Origin: Atherix ibis
Lineage: Eukaryota; Arthropoda; Insecta; Diptera; Athericidae
Direction: 5' to 3'
Length of the DNA stretch: 64,000 nucleotides
NCBI GenBank assembly: GCA_958298945.1
Contig: OY282610.1
Coordinates: forward strand, 27,416,167 to 27,480,166
In this document: positions 50,181 to 59,599 of the stretch, in pieces
Numbering within the stretch: the first letter of the stretch is position 1
How the letters are laid out: every line of letters begins with the position of its first letter
The notes under the pieces: generated by a model
Seen by the model: only the letters and a program-made list of their open reading frames with translations
What the model was told of the DNA's origin: nothing
Database searches by the model: none
Position numbers and translations under genes: made by a program

Positions 50181-50280
50181 TATAAAAGTGGCTAGTACTA
50201 GTGTGACTGTCTCGTGAAGATCATCGGCAACGTGAAACGAGCCACTGTTGCCAGTTCAATGGTCTTAAATCTTCTTCGAT
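50181..50280 (+). promoter_or_regulatory. Possible TATA promoter
   Basis: TATAAAAG at 50181-50188 is followed about 20-30 bp later by TGTGACTGTC and a non-repetitive stretch with AACGTGAAACGAGCC. The context looks like an insect TATA core promoter, but the downstream frames (50214-50480, 50279-50563) are low in complexity and unrecognised. Confidence 0.25.
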
Positions 50281-50563
50281 GTTTTTTTTTTCAATTCTTT
50301 TTGCCTGGCATGGGGATTTTTGTCTTTTTTTTATCTCACGTTTCTTTTTCTCAACTCTCTCAACAAAAATGTTTACATTTTTCCATTTCTTTCTCTTCAT
50401 ATATTTTCCTCTTCATCCGAGGTATGAACGTGTGTTCGTGCATGGCTATAACAATTACCCCTCTAAAAAAAAGGTTATAAGTATTTGTCAGGTAATAGAT
50501 ACATATCCGATGATGATGCTGGTGAAGAAGAATCTTCCTTACCTGTGCTCGAAAGATTGCTAA

Positions 50564-51300
50564 CCTTCGCTTCGAGAGTCGTTGTTGTAGAATGATCACA
50601 TTTGTACTCGTGAAATGCTCACGTATCTTCGCTTTGTTCAGAACATTTTACAAAACAATCTAAATAGAAAATCAAATGAAACCTTTTGAAAGAGAAATTC
50701 TTTTTTCTTTTTCAATTTCTTAATAGTTAAGAAATATTTCAAAATTTTTCTATACTTTCTGCTCTTTTTTTTTTGTTGATGGGAAAGACTTTTAATTTTT
50801 TTCATAATTAAAATCCGTTTTTGAATATCTTTTTGAGTGCATTCCTTTTTCAAAAATTCTTTGCAAGAAAGACTGTAAGTTAAATTTCCAAAAAGAAAAA
50901 GATTTTTTTTTTATTTTGGAGAAAAATCCTTAAAAAAGTAAATTGTCACGATCGCCATACTATAGGGGCGCTGACTAATGAATGGGATCATTGAGGGCAA
51001 TTGGTATCTGCAGGTAAAAAAAAATTATATATCTTAAATAATTCTTTCACTACAAATGCATACAATCTATCATCGGTCATAATACTCATAAGTTTCCCAG
51101 CTAATTTCATAGAAGTCAGCATATTTCTTGTAGTTTTATTTTATTATTTGTGAAAATGCACGATCAGCAAAATGTCGATTCGTTTTTTTTTTTGGCATAC
51201 CTACTAGTCAAATGAAAGGAAAAAAATGTAAAATTAGCATAGAAAAATGGCTAATTTTTTTTTTGACGCTTTTGTATTTTGAAAATGACATTTAATTACG
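50564..51300. other. Non-coding stretch
   Basis: AT-rich with no recognised feature. Confidence 0.4.
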
Positions 51301-52440
51301 TTGAAAATGGCAAGAAACCCAACAGACAAATCAGTCAATCAATGTAGTCCGTAATGGACGATCTTGAGCACGTTTCATGTGAAAAAGTGACTCGTGATTG
51401 GTGAGGACGGGGTGTTAAACGCCCGAACGAATTGACAATTGCACGGAGGATCGACCAGCATGGATGGACGGATGGACGGACATACCCGTTTCATGCCTTA
51501 AGGTGATCGCCAGACACGTATTCTTATAGCTACGAGTACCTAGAATTATGGTGGGTGATATGGATATGTACAAATGTGCAAGTACTATCTAAATGCTCTT
51601 TGTAAATATGTATTTTTGTATGTACTCGTTTATATGGTGAACTGAATTATGGCTGAGTGTGTTAACAAAGAAGAAATGTTTAAAACCGGCACTGGTATGA
51701 CTTGATGGATTCTGAGGACTCGACTTGAATAGCCGTGGACTTTTGAATACCGGCCGTTGGCCGCACTGACAAAACCATGCAAGAACAGACCATAAAGAAT
51801 TTGTCTGCTTTTAGAATTTACGAGCAGTTCGCGGTTCTCGGGAATAGTTGCAGACATTGTGAGCCTTTGTCGTTAGTGAACCTTTGCACTGTCTACAAAG
51901 GAACTGACTACCGAGATTCGAAAACAAAGAAATTCACAACGATATACAATGCGGGCTCTCGACCAGCTCTGCAAATTGGAATTACTGGCAAGATCATAGT
52001 CTCCACCAGCACCTGAATCAGCATCAGCGGCAATGGCAGTAATTGCGGCTGATGCTGATTCTGGTATAAGCTAGTAAGAGCCAGGGCGGCAGCGATTTAC
52101 GGCAGCAGAGCCAGAACAGTCACTACCACCACCGCTGGCCCAATCAACGCCACGCGGAAGATCAGAACCAACTACACGTATCAGCAGTGGCAGTAGCAAT
52201 GCAATGATTCCCGGGAGAAACGAAGACGATGCGCGATGCCAGATTGAAAATCGAACTTCTCATCGACCGAGGATGGGATTCTGAATGCTTTGCGATCTTC
52301 GGCTTTAGGGTCAATCACGAACATTGACTTTTTCGATTCCAGGCGCTGCTTATCGAAGCCGACATTATGAATAGGGGAACGCATACAAAGATCCATCATT
52401 CCTGCACCAAGTATCTTAGATGATATCAAGTAGCCGTTAA
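51301..52440. other. GC-richer island, possible exon or enhancer
   Basis: The composition changes abruptly. GGATGGACGGATGGACGG near 51463 is a short tandem repeat. Around 52,020-52,200 CAG/GGC-rich codons occur; one plus frame from 52077 to 52284 reads GAEPEQ-like, Pro/Ser/Arg-rich residues. A minus frame 52181-52429 contains SPIHNVGFDKQRLESKKSMF and is unusually non-repetitive. I recognise neither. Either could be part of an exon of a gene not otherwise visible. Confidence 0.3.
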
Positions 52441-53864
52441 AAATCCAAAATTCTCAGCACCAATTTTGCATCTGCATAAAAAAGGGCTTTAGCTTATTTT
52501 TGGACGAAGTTTTTTCTATATTATTTTAAATTCGATATTCTTAAAACTAAAATTTTAAAAAGCTTATCTCTTTTGAAATTTTTACTTATGCATTTTTTTT
52601 TCAGTTTAATATACGATTAAATTTACGATAAACTTTTTCAGGCATTCTGAAGTGGTTTTTTTTTAAAAATTAAGAATCAATGATGAATCACCTGGTATGG
52701 TATAAATTTTGTAAGAGGAATTAGTTATGCTAAATTCTCTTTCATAGTAATTAATTTACGATAAAATCTTTGTGGAGGCTCATAATTTTCTTTTTCTCGA
52801 TAAATCCTTTCTTGAGTAAGAAAACTATTTAAAACGTTGGCTCTTTTTAACCTTTATTGATGTATTTTTTATTTTATTTACAATAGAATACGATAAACTT
52901 ACGATGAATTTCGTCGCGGATTCAAACTGTTCTTTTTTCCAAATTTAGAATATTTTTTATGGTGTTAATTTTATAAGAAGCATCAGTTATGATAAGCTCT
53001 TTTTCGTTCTGTTTAATTTACGATAAACTCTTTTTGATAGTACATCATTTTTCTCTTTATTGGAAAATTACCTTTTTTAATCTTTTTGGATTGAAAAATT
53101 ACGATAAATTTTTTTTGGGATTTTGAATGAATTTTTTTAATTTAAAATATGTGTAATATTTAATCGACGACAAAAACTTTTTCGTAGCGCATAATTATTT
53201 TTGGGTTGAAAAATATTCAAAAATTTGGCTCCCGTTAAATTTTTTTTAATGAAGTTTTTAAAAAAATTAGAAATACGATAAACTTTATTAACTTAGAACT
53301 TTTCCCAAGATTCTGAATACCTTTAGTTTTAAATTTGAATACACTAAGTAATTTTAATTTTATATGAAGGATCAGATACGATAAAATATTTTTCAAGTTT
53401 ACGATATACTCTTTATCGTTTGCTCATCATTTCTCTATTTTTTTTCATAATACCATTTTCGAGTAAGAAAACTATTTAATTAATTTTCCTCCTTTTAACA
53501 CTTATTATTAATGGATTTTTTTTTAAATTTAGAATATGATAAATTTACGATAAAGTATTTTTCCGATTTCTAGAATACCTTCGAAATTAAGAATACTTTT
53601 TATGGTGTAAATTTTGAAAGAAGAATACCATAGGATAAAGTTTTCCATAGTATTTAATTTAAGATAAAAACTTTTTCTTAGTGCATAATTATTTTTGAGT
53701 TTAAAAATATTAAAAAATTTGGCTCCCGTTAAATTTTTTTTAATGAATTTTTAAAAAAATTAAGAATACGATAAACTTTATTAACTATGAACTTTTCCCA
53801 AAATACTGAATATATTTGTTTTTAAACTAAGAATTCTCTAAGTAATTTTACTTTTATATGAAGA

Positions 53865-53964
53865 ATAAGATACGATAAAATATTTTTACTATATTTTATC
53901 GTATCTTATGAGCAAACGATAAAAAGTATATCTTAACGATATACTTTTTATCGTTTGCTCATAA
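53865..53964. repeat. Two adjoining perfect hairpins
   Basis: First hairpin: ATAAGATACGATAAAATAT (53865-53883) and its exact complement (53891-53909), 7-nt loop. Second: 27-bp arms (53906-53932 and 53938-53964; the arm contains AGCAAACGATAAAAAGTATA) with a 5-nt loop. The two overlap by four bases. Both contain ACGATAAAA. Confidence 0.95.
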
Positions 53965-54051
53965 TTTCTCTACTGTTTTTTCGTAATCCCATTTTCGAAA
54001 AGAAAAACTGTTTGATTAATTTTCCTCTTTTTAACCCTTATTATTAATGTA

Positions 54052-55322
54052 CGAGGGTCGTTCAATAAGTCCTTAGAAAAAGGTGGGAAAAAACTGTTTT
54101 AAAAAAAATTTTTTTTTATTATTCAACATAATATCCTTTTAGCTCTCTACAATTATCCAACCGTTTTTCCAAAATAGGATTTCGGAAGTTCTGCAAAATA
54201 CTCATCCGTTTGAGCAATGACGTCCTCGTTGGAAGTGAACCGTCGTCAGCCAAGCCATTTCTTCATATTGAGGAAAAGAAAATAGTCACTCGGGGCCAAA
54301 TCTGGTGAATAAGCGGAATGCTGCAACAATTCCATTCTCAATTTCACAATTTTGACCATGGAAACAGCGCAGGTGTGCACACGCTCATTGTCCTGATGCA
54401 AGAGGGTTTTTTTCTTCTTCAGATGGGGGCGTTTCTCTTTGATTTCCTCGCTCAACCGTTGCAATAACGACGCGTTATACGATCCTGTTGTTGTTTTTTC
54501 TTTTTCCAAGTAGTCCATAAAAATGATGCCCTGCGAATCCCAAAAGACCGTGGCCATCACCTTGCCGGCCGATGGCACAGTTTTTGCCTTCTTCGGAGCC
54601 CGTTCACCCTTGAAAATCCACTGTGATGACTGTCTCTTCGTTTCTGGAGTGTAGAAGTGTATCCATGTTTCGTCCACAGTGACATATCGACGAAGGAATT
54701 CGGCAGGATTGCGATGAAAGAGTGCCAACATAGCCTCAGAGTCCACTACACGATTGCGCTTATTCTCCTCTGAGAGCAAACGCGGCACCCATCTTGCCGA
54801 AATTTTTTTCACATACAATTTTTCATACAAAATTGAACCGACTGTACCTTGTGATATGCTCGTGGCCTCAACTAATTCGCGCACTTTAATTCGCAGATCG
54901 TTCAAAATCAGATCGTGGATTTTGTCGATGATTTCAGGAGTAGACACCTCAACTGGGCGTCCTGAACGATGTTCATCTTTTGTGGATGATCGGCCACGTT
55001 AAAATTCATTCACCCAATTGTAAACCATCGCAAATACAGGTGCAGATGTGCCATGAACTGCATCCAACTCGGCTTTGATTTCTTTCGGGCTTAAGCCTTT
55101 CAAATGGAGATGTTTGATGACAGCCCTAAACTCGCTTTTTTCCATTGTTATGCACAAATAAATGTCGTTAAACTTAATCGACGATAGAAATTGACCTACG
55201 TTATGGATCGAGCTGAAATTTTGACAGCTTTCCTGTCTATAATGGTAATTACAAAAAAAATCTTTACTGACACGACGAGCGCAATTTCTCGGATTTTCTA
55301 AGGACTTATTGAACGACCCTCG
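54052..55322 (-). mobile_element. CGAGG-type mariner, copy 3, full length
   Basis: CGAGGGTCGTTCAATAAGTC at 54052 and the same sequence in reverse at the right end (55322) form near-perfect TIRs, each flanked by TA. At 1271 bp the element has the normal size and lacks the extra left segment found in copies 1 and 2. Confidence 0.95.
54119..55145 (-). pseudogene. Mariner transposase, copy 3 (stops)
   Basis: ATG at 55145 starts MEKSEFRAVIKHLHLKGLSP. NEF is followed by TAA instead of AAA near 55001, the same nonsense change as in copy 1. The open part (from 54947) holds EATSISQGTVGSILYEKL, VTVDETW, KKAKTVPSAGKVMATVFWD (the segment deleted in copies 1 and 2), LLHQDNERVH and YSPDLAPSDYF. GGA of WLGGRR has become TGA near 54246, and a deletion with frameshift follows near 54165. 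The C-terminus ELKGYYVE is kept. Confidence 0.93.
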
Positions 55323-55830
55323 TATTATTTTTTAAATTAAAATACAATAAATTTACGATAAAGTATTTTTTCGATTTCTGGAATGTATTTTTTTTCTAAA
55401 TTAGGAATATTTTTTATGGTGTTTCATATATTATCAATTAACGATATACAATCTTTGGTAGTATTTCATTTACGATAAACTCTTCATCAATTAATTTACG
55501 ATAAACTCTTTTTCGTAGAACTTAATTTTTTTTATTAGAAAAACCCTTTCTTTTATATGGAAAATATTAAACAATTCCGTATTTCTAAGCTTTGCTGATG
55601 TATTTTTTTCTTAATTAAGAATACGATAAATTAACGATAAACTCTTTCAAAATTTAAATTTGCTTTTAAATTTAAACTCTGTGTAGTACAACGTATTTTT
55701 TTCTGCTGAAAAATCTATTTTTTGTGGAAAAGAATATTTAATTTTTAGAATGTTTTTTTTTTTTTTAAATTCAGAATACCTTATTTATTTTTTTAAGTTC
55801 TTAACAGTTACGATCAACTCTTTTTCATAA

Positions 55831-57411
55831 TAATTAAAAAAAAATTTTCTTTCAAGGAAAAATATACTAAAATGTTGGCATATCTACAGAAATTTATTTT
55901 CGACCTAGCTTGGCAAAAATCTATTAACAAATAATAATTTTTTTTCATTTTTTGTTAAATATTTATCATTTGTATGTTTTTAAGAGATATTTTTACTAAA
56001 AAATGTCTAAAGTGCTAAATGTTGTTACCGTTAAGGCCATCTGGTGAGAAATAAACGCCGCACATAAACTGTCAATATAAGTTATTATGATATCGATCAA
56101 TCAACTTTTAATTACTTTTAATATTTAGACCTGTCCAATTTCATTATAGATTTTTGTTGGAATAATTAAACTGAATTTTTCTATTATAATATTTTCCCTA
56201 CAACTTCATAGTATAATTTTATTATATTGTATATATTATTTTTTTAAACATGAACTCGTTTATCGTAGATTTAATCCCAACTACAATAATTGACGGAACA
56301 CCAAAAATTTACCATTTCTGCCAAAAGTCAATTTTTTATATAAACCAAAAAAAAGAGAGAAAAAATATTTAAAAATATTTTTGTGAATGGGACAAAATTA
56401 ATTCCATGTTTTTAATTGCATTCCATTGCCGACTAATTGAAGAAAAGAATAATTTTTTTTTTAATGTTAAGTTAGCCAACGACAACGATAAGTGAAGCAA
56501 TTAGTCAATCGGATAGTGTGGATAGATACGTGTAGATAGAGAGACGAATAGATATTGAGACAAATTGTAATCGTCTCGAAAAAGGCCTAAGGGTTAAATG
56601 TTTTGTTTATTTAAAATGCAAATAATCGATATATATGTATTTGTGTACATACACATGCTAAGAATAAAATTATAGAATAAGTTGGAATTGTTTAAAATTA
56701 GAAAATTCAACCTTCTTGAAACAAGTGACTAGGCTAAAAGTAATAATGATATTTTCCTTCTATTTAATATTAGCATTTAAGTTAGATGATTAATTCAAAT
56801 TGCAATCAGTTTTTAGGTTCAAATATTTTTGCATTTATTATATAACATTTAAAAATATTCTGTGAGTAGTTTAGTTGCACAATTCTCACAATCAGACTAT
56901 GTATCTAAAATTTAGCATATTTCTAATTATTTTCAATTAACAATAAATATGCATATTCAATTTAAATTGAATACAATTAGTACTGATTAATTTTTTCTTA
57001 ATTAAAATAGAATATTTATAGAATAGAAGAGAAAAAAAAACAACTACTAAATATGCTCTAGTAAATTTGTTCGAAATTAGATGTTTTCTTAAAATTAAAT
57101 CACAAAATCAATTTATTTAAGCAATGATATTAATTATTTATAAATTTTCTAATTAATCAATAAATATTTTATTATTTTTTTAATTTTAACCTAAAAAGGA
57201 ATTTAATAAAAACATTTTTCTTCTTCTTCTATTGAGTTTAAAAGTACCCAATTTTTTTTTTTTTTTTGCTAAATAACTACTGTTAAAGATAAACAATTTC
57301 TTCTGTTTTGTGAATTCTTTAATTAAAACTCTCCTTTCACTTATAATACTATAAATTTTTCTTAATTTATATTTTAATAAATAATTATTTAATAAATTCA
57401 AATAACATCAG
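55831..57411. other. AT-rich intergenic stretch downstream of the innexin
   Basis: No recognised gene; the 71-residue minus frame at 57186-57401 is Lys/Leu-rich and lies past the innexin stop, probably in the 3' flank. Confidence 0.4.
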
Positions 57412-57417
57412 TTTTTA
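57412..57417 (-). terminator. Poly(A) signal of the innexin gene
   Basis: AATAAA on the minus strand, about 30 bases past the stop codon. A typical position for a cleavage/polyadenylation signal, though the 3' UTR would be very short. Confidence 0.5.
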
Positions 57418-57445
57418 TTGCATATAATTTTTTTTTTATATTTTA

Positions 57446-57716
57446 CTAATTCATTCGTTTAATTTCATCATCATCTTCTGTCAGATGATTAGTATCGTTT
57501 TCATCCACTTCACTATCATTTAAGCTATACGGTTTCATTTCGCGTGATACCATTGCTAAAAATTCACGAAATAGAAAATTGTCCATATTACTGGCTAAAT
57601 AATATAAAAATAGAAAATTCGAAAATGTACACCGGCTTATAATTGCATATAAGTCATTTTTGGAAAATTTTGAAGGTCGCAGTCTTGATACTAAACCAAT
57701 ACCAACACCAGGAAAT
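57446..57716 (-). CDS. Inx7: Innexin 7-like, last exon
   Basis: Follows the previous exon through an 80-base intron (57717-57796; donor GTAAAA, acceptor TATAG, preceded by a CTT-repeat tract), phase 2. It encodes about 90 residues: RFPGVGIGLVSRLRPSKFSK, DLYAIISRCTFSNFLFLYYL and an acidic tail ending DEIKRMN-stop. This is the cytoplasmic C-terminal domain after the fourth membrane helix. The motif RCTFSNFLFLYYLASNMDNF fits the KCNFSNW-type segment of innexin 7. The tail is shorter than in Drosophila, from memory. Confidence 0.85.
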
Positions 57717-57796
57717 CTATAGAAGAAGAAGAAGAAGAAGAAGAAGAAGAAAAAATATAAAAATAAAAACAAAAGAAATCAAAAAGAATATTTTAC

Positions 57797-58328
57797 CTTC
57801 GATAACAGCAAAATAATGCAATACGCCATATTATAGCGATAATACTAGCTATTGCTAGAAATGCATACCAAAACCATAGAAAAGTGTAAATTTTCTCATT
57901 AATTATATTCAATGCCATAACACAGAGTGCATCGTGTAATTGTATAGATCCACCTGAACCATATTTATAAAAATGGCATTTGGTCATCTTGGGAAAGACC
58001 ACATCCAAAGCATCAACATTTTTGCCCCAATCCTCTTTGGCAACTTTTATTCCCAAATCATAAAATTGACCAGCCAAAAATAAATTGGTTATGTAAATTT
58101 GTAATAGAACATTAAGAAAATTTAGTATTTCACAAAAGAACATCATTAGTCCCCAGAATTTGTTAATTTCCAGCCGATTTATAAATGCCATTTTAATTGA
58201 CGATAGACGATTCTCCATTAAATTTTTGCTTGGAAATAGCTTCTCCCCAATTTTCAAATTACTTTCTTCCAAATAACGCGAGATTTTTATCATATGCAAA
58301 CCGTTGACAAGAGATCTAATTTGTCCAC
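57797..58328 (-). CDS. Inx7: Innexin 7-like gap-junction subunit, internal exon
   Basis: Innexins are four-helix membrane proteins forming invertebrate gap junctions. This 532-base exon encodes about 177 residues: GGQIRSLVNGLHMIKISRYL (cytoplasmic loop), ENRLSSIKMAFINRLEINKF, third membrane helix (FWGLMMFFCEILNFLNVLLQ, residues ~58-82), second extracellular loop with FPKMTKCHFYKYGSGGSIQL and two Cys, and fourth helix (NIINEKIYTFLWFWYAFL, ~150-175). LHDALCVMALNIINEKIY best fits innexin 7. The acceptor is TTTTAAG before 58328 and the donor GTAAAA after 57797; no lesions. The 5' exons (N-terminus, helices 1 and 2) are not in the window, so they lie beyond 64,000 or I missed them. A 1.1-kb LINE copy sits in the intron to the right. 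Confidence 0.93.
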
Positions 58329-58474
58329 CTTAAAAGAAAAAATAATTGTTAAAAAAAATTTATTGATCTAAAAATTTAAAAAATTTTTTTATCGAATTTG
58401 TAAAAAATTAAACAGTTTTCATATAAAATTTACACTTTCATAGAAATTATTTTCTACACTAATAAAAATAAAAG
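58329..58474. other. Innexin intron, AT-rich
   Basis: Intronic sequence between the exon acceptor and the LINE copy. Nothing else seen. Confidence 0.6.
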
Positions 58475-58486
58475 TATTTAAATACT
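58475..58486. repeat. Left target-site duplication
   Basis: TATTTAAATACT, identical to 59600-59611. It lies next to the poly(A) end of the minus-strand LINE copy. Confidence 0.9.
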
Positions 58487-58576
58487 TTTTTTTTTTTTTT
58501 ATCTGACTGGTTTCATTTCTACATTATACAGGCGCTCCTATGGAGCATATAGCGGCACAGAGAATACACGTCTCTA
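58487..58576 (-). other. LINE 3' end: C-terminal codons, 3' UTR, poly(A)
   Basis: The reverse complement contains GTGCCGCTATATGCTCCATA, encoding VPLYAP-stop, and then a 3' UTR about 20 bases shorter than that of the 41.2-kb copy because of an internal deletion. The terminal A-run is about 14 bases. Confidence 0.88.
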
Positions 58577-58849
58577 ACAGTTCGGCTAAAAAGTTTATAA
58601 GGTTGACATCTAGATGGCGCCTCTTGCAAAAATCTTAATTATCACAAAGCATCATCCTTCAAATGATTCCTGTAAAAATTTGACAGCAATCGGTCGATTG
58701 GTTCGTGAGATATAGCATTTTGAGTGAAGCAACTTTTGTTATTGAAAAAAAAATGGATAAAGACGAATTTCGTGTATTGATAAAGCATTGCTTTTTGATG
58801 AAAAAAAATACAGTGGAAACCAAAGCATGGTGTGACAAACGTTATCCGG
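58577..58849 (+). pseudogene. Mariner 5' end fragment inside the LINE
   Basis: From ACAGTTCGGCTAAAAAG (58577, after a TA) through an untranslated leader to ATG at 58753, then MDKDEFRVLIKHCFLMKKNT and VETKAWCDKRYP, the N-terminal helix-turn-helix of a SETMAR-like mariner transposase. It breaks off at about 58849, where the LINE endonuclease begins on the opposite strand. Only about 32 residues of the transposase remain. Confidence 0.78.
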
Positions 58850-59260
58850 TGGTAGAAGGCTTCTTTTTTGTTGGCGTCATCATCTATAACTTCGGTTGGG
58901 GCATAGCACTGCACGATGGTGATGTTTCGGAACTTCGAGTGGAGCCTGGCTGTCAGAAGGCGGTCGGAGACCGGTTTGTAGCCCATTAGAGATCTCTTTT
59001 TGCGTTGGCCGATAGGATCAATCCGACTCCACAGTGGTGGCCGCTGTCGTTGCCGCTGTAGATGAAGTTTTCCACCCGTCTGCGTTGTGAGGGCTCCCTT
59101 GGATGTTTCCACCTTGTCTCGGAGATTCCCAGGATGTCGAGGTTGTAAGCGTTTTTGGGAGAGAAGCCAGTCGAGAAGTTTTTGGGAGAGAGTCCCGCAC
59201 GTTCCAGGTACCTATTCGGGCTGTTCGATGAAAACCAGATGAGTTTTTTGCCTGAGGTAC
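58850..59260 (-). pseudogene. LINE AP-endonuclease domain
   Basis: Minus-strand codons in order: ARIGTWNVRDSL (N-terminal motif with catalytic Asn), YNLDILGISETRW (catalytic Glu), HHCGVGLILSANAKRDL, then GYKPVSDRLLTARLHSKFRN and ITIVQCYAPTEV. These are blocks of the APE-type endonuclease of LINEs, which nicks the target DNA. At least two frameshifts and a stop separate them; only the first half of the domain is present, and His-containing C-terminal motifs are missing. The last frame runs on into the antisense mariner, giving a chimeric 156-codon ORF (58642-59112). Confidence 0.88.
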
Positions 59261-59417
59261 GGTCCGGTTGACTCTTCTTGTGCTGTTTCTTGATAAGGTG
59301 GTTTTTATAGCTTGCGGCTTATCAGGCCAGCGAAGTAACCTCCAGTGACGTTGGGAGACCCTACGGACTACATATAAGGCTTTGCAGTCGGCTTCTCACC
59401 CCGGCACCCTGCCGAGA

Positions 59418-59464
59418 TGGCGGCAGCGGGAATCGAACCCGCTACCTACCGAGTGTGAGTCGGT
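59418..59464 (-). ncRNA. tRNA-Val(CAC)-like 3' half in LINE head
   Basis: The minus strand folds exactly like the 3' half of a tRNA. Anticodon arm: ACCGA, loop CTCACAC, TCGGT (59464-59448; anticodon CAC, Val). A 5-nt variable loop AGGTA follows. T arm: GCGGG, loop TTCGATT, CCCGC (59442-59426). Then come seven bases like an acceptor strand. GGTTCGATTCC matches the RNA polymerase III B box. No D arm or 5' acceptor strand is present, so it is not a functional tRNA; the 5S-like sequence takes the place of the 5' half. Confidence 0.8.
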
Positions 59465-59484
59465 CGACACACACACGGTTAAAC

Positions 59485-59598
59485 CTGCGGCACGCGGTGT
59501 TTCCAAGCGTTCACCCATCCAAGTACTAACCACGCCCACTCCTGCTTAACTTCGGTGATCAGACGAGAACCGGTGGATCCAGGACGGCACAGCCGCAG
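59485..59598 (-). ncRNA. 5S rRNA-like sequence at the LINE 5' end
   Basis: The 114-nt minus-strand stretch resembles 5S rRNA from end to end. Recognisable blocks are GGTTCTCGTCTGATCACCGA, AGTTAAGCAG (A box region) and GTGGTTAGTACTTGGATGGG (intermediate element and C box), then GAACGCTTGG and ACACCGCGTG. The first seven bases CTGCGGC pair perfectly with the last seven GCCGCAG, as helix I of 5S rRNA does. No T-run follows, so it is not a free-standing 5S gene; it leads into the tRNA-like part. It starts one base from the target-site duplication. Confidence 0.88.
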
Positions 59599-59599
59599 A

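Larger units (their letters stand above)
52500..55830. repeat. Degenerate repeat region with AATTTACGATAAACT core
   Basis: TTTACGATAAA or close variants recur at roughly 52617, 52750, 53021, 53098, 53400, 53544, 55355, 55480 and 55500, embedded in TTTTTTAATTTAGAATA-like sequence. Two stretches near 53,200-53,290 and 53,690-53,780 are clearly duplicated (GGCTCCCGTTAAATTTTTTT). The region is interrupted by the mariner at 54,052-55,322. Confidence 0.75.
58487..59599 (-). mobile_element. LINE copy with 5S rRNA/tRNA-like 5' head
   Basis: On the minus strand the copy runs: 5S-rRNA-like sequence, tRNA-like 3' half, leader, endonuclease frame, antisense mariner fragment, last codons VPLYAP-stop, 3' UTR, A-run. 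It is bounded by 12-bp identical direct repeats (58475-58486 and 59600-59611), so this whole unit was inserted by target-primed reverse transcription. The final codons and 3' UTR (GCCGCTATATGCTCCATAGG, then GAAATGAAA and a (T)CAGATAAAA-type end) match the LINE at 40.17-41.31 kb, which supplies the missing reverse transcriptase. The copy lies in an intron of the innexin gene in the same orientation. Confidence 0.9.

Noticed and set aside
50214..50563. Small secreted protein downstream of the TATA-like box
   Set aside because: The overlapping frames are Phe/Ser-rich from T-runs, differ in start, and show no clean signal peptide with mature domain.
59418..59464. Functional tRNA gene
   Set aside because: No D arm and no acceptor 5' strand.
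59485..59598. Functional 5S rRNA gene
   Set aside because: Shorter than 120 nt, no T-run terminator, and joined to tRNA-like and LINE sequence within one target-site duplication.
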